NCBI GenBank assembly: GCA_904502165.1
Contig: CAJGDB010000026.1
Span: forward strand, 1-19,300
Length of the DNA stretch: 19,300 bases
Reading direction: 5' to 3'
DNA from: an uncultured Akkermansia sp.
GTDB taxonomy: Bacteria; Verrucomicrobiota; Verrucomicrobiia; Verrucomicrobiales; Akkermansiaceae
The position numbers were made by a program, and so were the translations under genes. This document shows, one piece after another, positions 14,143 to 19,300 of the stretch (position 1 is the first letter of the stretch; every line of letters starts with the position of its first letter). The notes under the pieces are model-generated. The model worked only from the letters and a program-made list of their open reading frames with translations. It was not told the DNA's origin and did no database searches.

Positions 14143-14171
14143 TTGATTTTGCAGGCTCGATGGCGTAGAAT
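14143..14171 (+). promoter_or_regulatory. Promoter of dxr, TTGATT / 17 bp / TAGAAT
   Basis: TTGATT (14143-14148, 4 of 6) and TAGAAT (14166-14171, 5 of 6) are 17 bases apart. The -10 ends nine bases before the dxr ATG, leaving at most 2-4 leader bases and no Shine-Dalgarno. The promoter is divergent from that of rnpB, the two -35 boxes being only 20 bases apart. Confidence 0.6.
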
Positions 14172-14180
14172 AGGCTGCGT

Positions 14181-15347
14181 ATGAAGAAACGCGTGGTTAT
14201 TCTCGGCTCTACCGGCAGCATCGGCACCAGCGCGCTCAAGGTGGCGCGCGATATTCCGGAGCGCATGGAGGTGGTGGCGCTGGCTGCCCACAGCAATGTG
14301 GCTAAACTGGCCGAGCAGGCACGCGAATTCAAGGTGCAACATGTGTGCATCTACGATTCTTCCATGGTGGCAGAGTTGCGCCGGCTGCTGCCTGCCGGGG
14401 TGCAGGTCTATACCGGGTTGGAGGGCCTTTGCCAGCTTGCGACGCTTGATTGCGCGGATATGGTGCTGGTGTCCATTATCGGCACGGATGGCCTGAAACC
14501 CACACTGGAGGCTATTGAGGCAGGGAAAGACCTGGCCATTGCTTCCAAAGAGATTCTCGTGATGGCTGGTGAGGTGGTGATGAACCGAGCCAAGGCCAGG
14601 GGTATCAACGTGCTGCCGGTGGATAGCGAACACAATGCCATTTACCAATGTCTTCAGGGAAACCACGGTGGTGCAGGGCAGGTAAACCGCTTGATCCTGA
14701 CGGCAAGCGGTGGTCCTTTCCGCAATACGCCGCGCGAGCAGCTGGCTGCGGTGACGCTGGAGCAGGCGCTCAAGCACCCCACCTGGCAGATGGGGCGCAA
14801 AATTACCATCGACAGTGCCACGATGTTCAACAAGGGGCTGGAGATGATTGAGGCGCGCTGGCTATTTGACATTCCCATGGAGCGCGTGGATGTGATTGTG
14901 CACCCGCAGAGTATTGTACATTCTCTGGTCGAGTTTGTGGATGGCTCCATCCTGGCTCAGCTGAGCAGCAGTGATATGTGTTTCCCCATCCAGTATGCCG
15001 TGACATGGCCGGAACGCCTGCCGAATTCTCTGCCGCACCTTGACCTGGCCCAGATTGCCAGTCTGAAGTTTGAAGCTCCACGCTGGGATGATTTCCCCGC
15101 GCTTACACTGGCCCGTACCGCTGGACTCACCGGCGGCACCATGCCCGCCATGTACAACGCCGCCAATGAAGTGGCCGTGCAGGCCTTTGTGGATGGCAAA
15201 CTGTCATTCCCCGGCATCTGGGAAACCGTGGAGAAAGTCCTCTCCAACGCCCGCCCTCGTGATTATGAGGGAAAATTAGGCATCATCCTGGAGGATGATG
15301 CCTGGGCTAGAGAAGAAGCTGAGAGGATCGTGAAAACTAAGATATAA
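14181..15347 (+). CDS. dxr: 1-deoxy-D-xylulose 5-phosphate reductoisomerase
   Basis: It converts DXP to 2-C-methyl-D-erythritol 4-phosphate with NADPH, the committed step of the MEP isoprenoid pathway (cytoplasm). The 388 residues match the usual length. NADPH-binding GSTGSIGT is at 9-16; ASKEILVMAGE at 121-131; the metal and substrate motif VDSEHNAIYQ holds D148 and E150; TASGGPFR at 174-181; DSATMFNKGLEMIEA supplies E221; HPQSIVHSLVEF (241-252) and GGTMPAMYNAANE complete the active site and the C-terminal domain. All key residues are present. The nearly leaderless ATG is 10 bases past the -10. Its stop codon overlaps the end of the opposing glycosyltransferase gene by 11 bases. No undecaprenyl or rseP gene, the common dxr partners, is adjacent here. 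Confidence 0.96.
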   Translation: MKKRVVILGSTGSIGTSALKVARDIPERMEVVALAAHSNVAKLAEQAREFKVQHVCIYDSSMVAELRRLLPAGVQVYTGLEGLCQLATLDCADMVLVSIIGTDGLKPTLEAIEAGKDLAIASKEILVMAGEVVMNRAKARGINVLPVDSEHNAIYQCLQGNHGGAGQVNRLILTASGGPFRNTPREQLAAVTLEQALKHPTWQMGRKITIDSATMFNKGLEMIEARWLFDIPMERVDVIVHPQSIVHSLVEFVDGSILAQLSSSDMCFPIQYAVTWPERLPNSLPHLDLAQIASLKFEAPRWDDFPALTLARTAGLTGGTMPAMYNAANEVAVQAFVDGKLSFPGIWETVEKVLSNARPRDYEGKLGIILEDDAWAREEAERIVKTKI

Positions 15348-16455
15348 TGCTTGCATATATCTCGAGCAAGCGTTGAATCATTGTAGATTCGCCCAATTTC
15401 TGGCGGCATTCAGCCTGGCCATGTTTACCCATGGCTATCGCGGTCTCTTTGCTCTCTGTCATTTTTAATATTGAGTGACGCATGGCATCAATATCGTAAG
15501 GGGCAACAATAAACCCTGATTTACCTTCTTCAATGTGCTGGACACTCCCGCATTCTGTCGTCATCATTACAGGTAACCCCATAACACGGGCTTCCTTTGC
15601 TATAGTTGGTCCGGTATCAGCCAGACTGGGATGTACCAGGCACCAGGCCTGAGACATTTGATGAATCATTTCCTGTCGATTAACGTGCCCGAGAAATTTC
15701 ACATTTTCGGGGGCATATGGATAAGCATCAGCCCGGACTCCTGCTAAAATAAGTTTTATATGAGCCAATTCCGGGCAGGCAAAGGCTTCTATAAGCGTTG
15801 AGATGTTTTTTACGGGAGTGTTGCTTCCTCCATACAAACAAACAGGAGTATCACTTATGACCCGCGTAGAAGAAAAGAAATTCTCTTCTACTGCGTATTC
15901 CAGATGATAAGGGGACGCAGTCGGCGATATTTCCTTAACCCGTTCGGTTGCCCAGGGTGACTCAGTTGTTATATGTTTATAGCTTCTAATGGTATAAGGC
16001 TCATACAATGCCTGAAGGCGTTCAAATCGTGCAATTCTTGCTCGTTCTGAATACGCTTTCAGTAGTCCTTGAATGGAAAGAAGTTTGTTTCCTTTATAAT
16101 GAGACGTTGCTATAGAGTACGAATTCTCTGTCCCCCAAGTATGGACTAAATCAGGTGATATTTTTCTTAAAGTCCTTAAGATAACATTGGTATCATAGAT
16201 GTATCCGGTACATAGTCCAATGGTTAGTCTCGCTTTGGGAAGGAGATGGAAAAATTGGCCTCTCGTTTCAATCGTTTTTTCGTTTTTTACAGATTTATCC
16301 AGTATCAGCCAATGGATTTCATAGTTCTTCTGGTTCTCCAGCGCCTTGCAGACAGAAGAGAGCCAGACTGCATAATGCCCGGCATCGGAAGGTCTGGCAT
16401 ACGGAATGCTTGCTTCCCAGATTGGCAAACTAGAAACGATTGCAATTTTTTTCAT
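15337..16455 (-). CDS. GT4-like glycosyltransferase, AT-rich and probably acquired
   Basis: A 372-residue cytoplasmic GT-B enzyme of the glycosyltransferase 4 type, likely adding a sugar to a surface polysaccharide or glycolipid; donor and acceptor are not predictable. The N-terminus MKKIAIVSSLPIWE starts the first Rossmann half; SPDLVHTWGTEN (around 99-110) is the typical acceptor-side motif. The C-terminal half has YGGSNTPVKNISTLIEAF and the donor-binding stretch VHPSLADTGPTIAKEA followed by GLPVMMTTECGSVQHIEEG. Base composition is unlike the neighbours: 16141-16200 has 17 G/C in 60, and A/T-ending codons are frequent, suggesting transfer. It stands alone between dxr and argG, with a palindrome just upstream of the ATG and no clear promoter or Shine-Dalgarno. 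Its 3' end overlaps that of dxr. Confidence 0.82.
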   Translation of the reverse strand: MKKIAIVSSLPIWEASIPYARPSDAGHYAVWLSSVCKALENQKNYEIHWLILDKSVKNEKTIETRGQFFHLLPKARLTIGLCTGYIYDTNVILRTLRKISPDLVHTWGTENSYSIATSHYKGNKLLSIQGLLKAYSERARIARFERLQALYEPYTIRSYKHITTESPWATERVKEISPTASPYHLEYAVEENFFSSTRVISDTPVCLYGGSNTPVKNISTLIEAFACPELAHIKLILAGVRADAYPYAPENVKFLGHVNRQEMIHQMSQAWCLVHPSLADTGPTIAKEARVMGLPVMMTTECGSVQHIEEGKSGFIVAPYDIDAMRHSILKMTESKETAIAMGKHGQAECRQKLGESTMIQRLLEIYASIIS

Positions 16456-16470
16456 CGAAAGGAAATAAAC

Positions 16471-16486
16471 TTTCTAGTACTAGAAA
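16471..16486. repeat. Perfect 16-bp palindrome upstream of the glycosyltransferase gene
   Basis: TTTCTAGTACTAGAAA is a perfect palindrome ending 16 bases upstream of the glycosyltransferase ATG and immediately beside the argG terminator. It could be an operator for a dimeric regulator, a continuation of the terminator hairpin region, or chance in an AT-rich stretch. Confidence 0.5.
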
Positions 16487-16488
16487 AT

Positions 16489-16521
16489 TTAAGGCCGTCT
16501 TGACGAGCAAGACGGCCTTAA
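16489..16521 (-). terminator. Rho-independent terminator of argG
   Basis: A perfect 14-bp stem (TTAAGGCCGTCTTG and its complement) with a 5-base loop begins 12 bases after the argG stop. On the minus strand it runs into AATTTTCT; on the plus strand into a later TAATTTTT, so it may be weakly bidirectional. It separates argG from the glycosyltransferase downstream on the same strand. Confidence 0.82.
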
Positions 16522-16532
16522 TGGGATAATTT

Positions 16533-17819
16533 TTACTTATTATTCACCCGAGCGAACTGCTTGAGGCGCAGGCCGTTGAGGTGAATGAAGCCGCTGGCAT
16601 CGTCCTGGTTGTAGTCCTCTTCTGTGTAGTCGGCTTCCATGGTAGCCATGGCATAGCTGTAGAGGCTGTTCGGGCTGCGACGACCAGCGTACATCACGTT
16701 GCCCTTGTAGAGCTTGAGACGCACCTCGCCATTGACCGTTTCCTGGGTCTTGGAAACGAGAGCCTGGATAGCTTCACGCTCGGGAGCGAACCAGAAGCCG
16801 TTGTACACCATAGCGGCGTAGTCCGGGATGAGGGAGTCTCGCACCTTCTGGGCTTCGCGATCCATGGTGATGGTTTCGATATCGCGGTGAGCAGCCAGCA
16901 GGATGGTGCCGCCGGGAGTCTCGTAGATACCACGGCTCTTCATGCCTACGAAGCGGTTTTCAACGATATCGACGCGGCCAATGCCGTGCTTGCCGCCCAA
17001 GGCGTTGAGCACCAGCATGATGCCGAGCGGGTCGAGCAGGGTGTAGCCGTCCTTTTCGCCAATGGCGGTGGTGCCCACCTGTTCCATAATTTCGGCAAGT
17101 CCCTCAGTCTGAAGACCAATGATGTTGCCCTTCTCAAAGAGGCACTGGAGGTACTGGGGAGTATCGGGAGCATCCTCAGGAGCGGTGGAGAGCACATACA
17201 TACCGCGGTCTTCTTCCTTGGTGGCATCGTACCAGGTATCTTCCAGAATGCCGGCCTCGTAGGAAATGTGCAGCAGGTTACGATCCATGGAGTAGGGCTT
17301 CTTCATGCTCTGGCGAATCGGGATGCCGTGTTCCTCAGCGTACTTGATCATCTCAGCACGGCCGGGGAACTGGTCACGCCACTCCTTCATGCGCCAGGGA
17401 GCAATCACCTTGAGCTGGGGAGCCAGCGCGTTGATGGAAAGCTCGAAACGCACCTGGTCGTTGCCCTTGCCGGTTGCACCATGGGCAATAGCATCTGCGC
17501 CTTCAGCAATAGCAACGTCCACCATGGCCTTGGAGATGCAGGGGCGGGCAATGGAGGTGCCCAGCAGGTAACGGCCTTCGTACACGGCGTTAGCCTGGAA
17601 CATGGGGAAAATGTAATTGGCGGCAAAATCTGCCTTCAGGTCGCCGATAATACACTTGGAAGCACCAGTGGCAAGAGCCTTTTCAATAACGCCATCGAGC
17701 TCTTCAGCCTGGCCTACATCAGCGCAGTAGGCAATGATTTCAGCATTGTACTTCTCCTTGAGCCACACCAGAAGCACGGATGTGTCAAGACCACCAGAGT
17801 ATGCAAGAACGATTTTCAT
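16533..17819 (-). CDS. argG: Argininosuccinate synthase
   Basis: It joins citrulline and aspartate with ATP to form argininosuccinate, the penultimate step of arginine synthesis (cytoplasm). At 428 residues it has the N-type ATP pyrophosphatase loop AYSGGLDTS at 6-14, the AYCADVGQAEE segment, GTSIARPCISKAMV and AHGATGKGNDQVRFE in the nucleotide and citrulline sites, PIRQSMKKPYSMDRNLLHIS, and the C-terminal RRSPNSLYSYAMATMEADY segment. Everything expected is present. The ATG at 17819 is preceded by GAGATGAG at about 4 bases, and by a ~37-base leader containing a hairpin. argH is not in the window. It is followed by a strong terminator and so is probably monocistronic. Confidence 0.96.
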   Translation of the reverse strand: MKIVLAYSGGLDTSVLLVWLKEKYNAEIIAYCADVGQAEELDGVIEKALATGASKCIIGDLKADFAANYIFPMFQANAVYEGRYLLGTSIARPCISKAMVDVAIAEGADAIAHGATGKGNDQVRFELSINALAPQLKVIAPWRMKEWRDQFPGRAEMIKYAEEHGIPIRQSMKKPYSMDRNLLHISYEAGILEDTWYDATKEEDRGMYVLSTAPEDAPDTPQYLQCLFEKGNIIGLQTEGLAEIMEQVGTTAIGEKDGYTLLDPLGIMLVLNALGGKHGIGRVDIVENRFVGMKSRGIYETPGGTILLAAHRDIETITMDREAQKVRDSLIPDYAAMVYNGFWFAPEREAIQALVSKTQETVNGEVRLKLYKGNVMYAGRRSPNSLYSYAMATMEADYTEEDYNQDDASGFIHLNGLRLKQFARVNNK

Positions 17820-17831
17820 TTTCTCATCTCA

Positions 17832-17856
17832 GTATACAGCGGTTGCAGCTGTACAC
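17832..17856 (-). promoter_or_regulatory. Hairpin at the predicted 5' end of argG mRNA
   Basis: On the minus strand GTGTACAGC (17856-17848) and GCTGTATAC (17840-17832) form a 9-bp RNA stem, including one G-U pair, with a 7-base loop. Its first base coincides with the transcription start predicted from the -10 box. It may stabilise the mRNA, or the DNA inverted repeat may be an operator such as for an arginine repressor, though it does not resemble the E. coli ARG box. Confidence 0.5.
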
Positions 17857-17862
17857 GCGCGT

Positions 17863-17868
17863 ATTATA
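17863..17868 (-). promoter_or_regulatory. -10 box (TATAAT) of argG
   Basis: A perfect TATAAT on the minus strand, about 44 bases upstream of the argG ATG. The hexamer 17 bases upstream is TTTCAC, a poor -35, so the promoter may depend on an activator. The transcription start is predicted near 17856. Confidence 0.6.
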
Positions 17869-17956
17869 CACTGGCAGACGCGGGCGTGAAAGCAAAATGT
17901 GCTGAATTGACGCAGAATGTCTGTTATTTCCAGGCGTACACCTGATGCATGAAGCT

Positions 17957-19300
17957 TTATTTACCCTTGCTGATGCGCCGGAGGCCGATGGCAGCCAGCA
18001 ATACAGGCACCAGCCCCATGATGAAAAGGTAAATCGCATTGCGAAGGATTGTAGAAACAGAATTATCATCCGTTTCGTGATCCTGCTGTCCAAAGGGACG
18101 GGCCTGGCGTGGTGAAAGGAAGAATCCTCGTGATTCATTGGTGCGTCCATCCTTGCGAGCCGTCTTGACACCTTCTGTCATGGTGGTCAGCTGGCGGTTG
18201 GAAAAATAGAATTCGGCCGGCTGGTCTTTTTCTGTCGGGGTTCGGGAATCCTGTTCAATGAAGACCTTTTCCAGGAAATCTTCATCATGTCGTCTGGCGG
18301 CTTTGTTGACTCTACGCAGAATTTCCTTTGCTTCATAGACATCAGATGCGACACCATTGAAAGCCAGTGCCGCGCGTTGAATGAACCTCAGCTCTTCCAG
18401 TGATCCCTCTTCCTTGTAATATTCACGAAGCTTGTTGACTCTACCTGTCTGCAGCTCCCAGAGATTGTGGGTTGTCTGCACCACAAACATCATTTCAAAT
18501 GCATAACGGAGCGGGCAGAATTCTGCAATCAGAGGTACGGGCTTACTGCTGATATTGTGGGTAATCTTGTCCTGGTAAGCCACGCGGTGGCGCAGATTGG
18601 AAAGACGTTTCTCCAGCGCAGCGGGAATGATACCCCCGGGTATCTGAGGGCTGAATTCATTCATCTCCTCAAAGCGTATCAACGCCCCGGCCAGCAGGAT
18701 CTGCGGAACCAACAGCAGCGGTACAATGTTGAGAGCTGTGCGGTCTGAACGCACAAAGGCGGATACCATCAGGGACAAGGCAATGCCTATAAATGCTGTG
18801 AGCAGCATGACGGCAAAATGATTCCAGAACATGTAATGAATGCCCAGGATGGCATTACCTACAAGCAGGTACAGAGCGCATTGCAGGCCGGCAATACTTG
18901 TCAGCACCAGCACCTTAGCGGCAAGGTATCCCGTAGTAAACAATCGATAATTGCTTTCGCGGCGGAGCAGGGGACGGTCGCGCAGAATTTCACAGGCTGC
19001 ATCAGTCAGGCCGAAGAACATCGCAAGAACCAGAGACAGGAACAGATACTCTGTAATATGCAGCGATTTATAGAAAGTGTATGGCGAATCTGATGAAACA
19101 CGCAGAGTTCCCGCAATGAGAGCAGCCAGGACCGGTCCTTCCAGAAGCATGGCATACAGGCCCAGGCGGCTCCGCACGCGTGCAAGCAGGGTACGATTCA
19201 CCCACAGAATAAACAAACGCCACAATTCAATGGGACTGCGCGGACGCATTCTAGGGATGCTGCGAAGCGGTGCATCCATTTCTTCTGAATCAGCATCCGC
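17957..19300 (-). CDS. ABCG-type (ABC-2) transporter membrane domain, cut by the window edge
   Basis: The frame is open from the right edge to the stop at 17957 (447 residues visible). An ATG at 19279 exists, but the reading continues upstream, so this is probably the C-terminal membrane half of a protein whose ATP-binding (often FHA plus ABC) part lies outside. Five membrane helices follow a basic amphipathic stretch (SPIELWRLFILWVNRTLLARVRS region): around GLYAMLLEGPVLAALIAG, ITEYLFLSLVLAMFFGL, LAAKVLVLTSIAGLQCALYL, FAVMLLTAFIGIALSLMVS and NIVPLLLVPQILLAGALI. A hydrophilic region of ~200 residues comes next and a last helix closes the protein (LRNAIYLFIMGLVPVLLAAI). This is the ABCG topology with a greatly enlarged TM5-TM6 loop. 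The substrate is unknown. The 137-base gap to argG holds the argG promoter. Confidence 0.75.
   Translation of the reverse strand, partial: ADADSEEMDAPLRSIPRMRPRSPIELWRLFILWVNRTLLARVRSRLGLYAMLLEGPVLAALIAGTLRVSSDSPYTFYKSLHITEYLFLSLVLAMFFGLTDAACEILRDRPLLRRESNYRLFTTGYLAAKVLVLTSIAGLQCALYLLVGNAILGIHYMFWNHFAVMLLTAFIGIALSLMVSAFVRSDRTALNIVPLLLVPQILLAGALIRFEEMNEFSPQIPGGIIPAALEKRLSNLRHRVAYQDKITHNISSKPVPLIAEFCPLRYAFEMMFVVQTTHNLWELQTGRVNKLREYYKEEGSLEELRFIQRAALAFNGVASDVYEAKEILRRVNKAARRHDEDFLEKVFIEQDSRTPTEKDQPAEFYFSNRQLTTMTEGVKTARKDGRTNESRGFFLSPRQARPFGQQDHETDDNSVSTILRNAIYLFIMGLVPVLLAAIGLRRISKGK

Noticed and set aside
13911..14777. A 288-codon open frame on the minus strand running over rnpB
   Set aside because: It reads through the conserved core of RNase P RNA and antisense to dxr; both explain the sequence.
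15348..15375. GCTTGC / GCAAGC inverted repeat after dxr as a terminator
   Set aside because: The 6-bp stem has an 11-base loop and no U-tract on the plus strand; it also lies in the glycosyltransferase coding end, so it is not reported as a terminator.
16581..17945. A 454-codon open frame on the plus strand
   Set aside because: It is the antisense shadow of argG, which is unmistakable; no start context or protein motif supports it.

Overview
The window (about 55-57% G+C by eye) looks like a chromosomal core region of a Verrucomicrobiota-type bacterium, most likely Akkermansia-like. This is an inference from gene content: a single-domain PUR-family (DUF3276) protein, a glycogen synthase/GH57 pair, an acyl-ACP-type thioesterase next to an isochorismate synthase, few Shine-Dalgarno sequences, and a bacterial type-A RNase P RNA. 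No taxonomic marker was searched. I saw no tRNA, rRNA, IS element or CRISPR array.

Layout, left to right. (1) 1-1209, minus: N-terminal 403 residues of RNase R, cut by the left edge. (2) 1311-3290, plus: PP2C-type phosphatase, Fe/Mn superoxide dismutase and HdeD-like membrane protein, a small stress-flavoured run ending in a terminator buried in the opposing menF gene. (3) 5080-3293, minus: acyl-ACP-type thioesterase then isochorismate synthase. (4) 9585-5222, minus: a zinc-type CDF transporter with an extended C-terminus, the small PUR protein, then glycogen synthase and a GH57 amylase-like protein whose expected nucleophile position is Gly; a strong terminator closes this block. (5) 9713-13686, plus: secreted Sel1-repeat protein, PgpH-like HD phosphodiesterase without an ectodomain, and a BASS-type transporter translationally coupled to it. 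(6) rnpB (minus) and dxr (plus) diverge from a 93-base gap. (7) An AT-rich GT4 glycosyltransferase (minus) sits between dxr and argG and overlaps the dxr stop. (8) argG (minus), then the membrane half of an ABCG-type ABC transporter cut by the right edge.

The most striking unifying observation is regulatory. Several genes carry a sigma-70-like promoter whose -10 box lies only 7 to 11 bases before the ATG (for example TTGACA-N17-TAGAGT-N7-ATG and TTGCGA-N17-TAGAAT-N7-ATG). The transcription start should then fall on or just before the start codon, so leaderless or nearly leaderless mRNAs appear common here. This also corrects two tempting TTG starts that are really -35 hexamers.

Other points worth a second look: the L15 GGU motif of RNase P RNA reads GGA; the GH57 protein lacks its expected nucleophile; the CDF transporter seems to have three successive C-terminal dimerisation-like units; the PgpH-like enzyme has no sensor ectodomain; and the argG mRNA is predicted to start exactly with a 9-bp hairpin.
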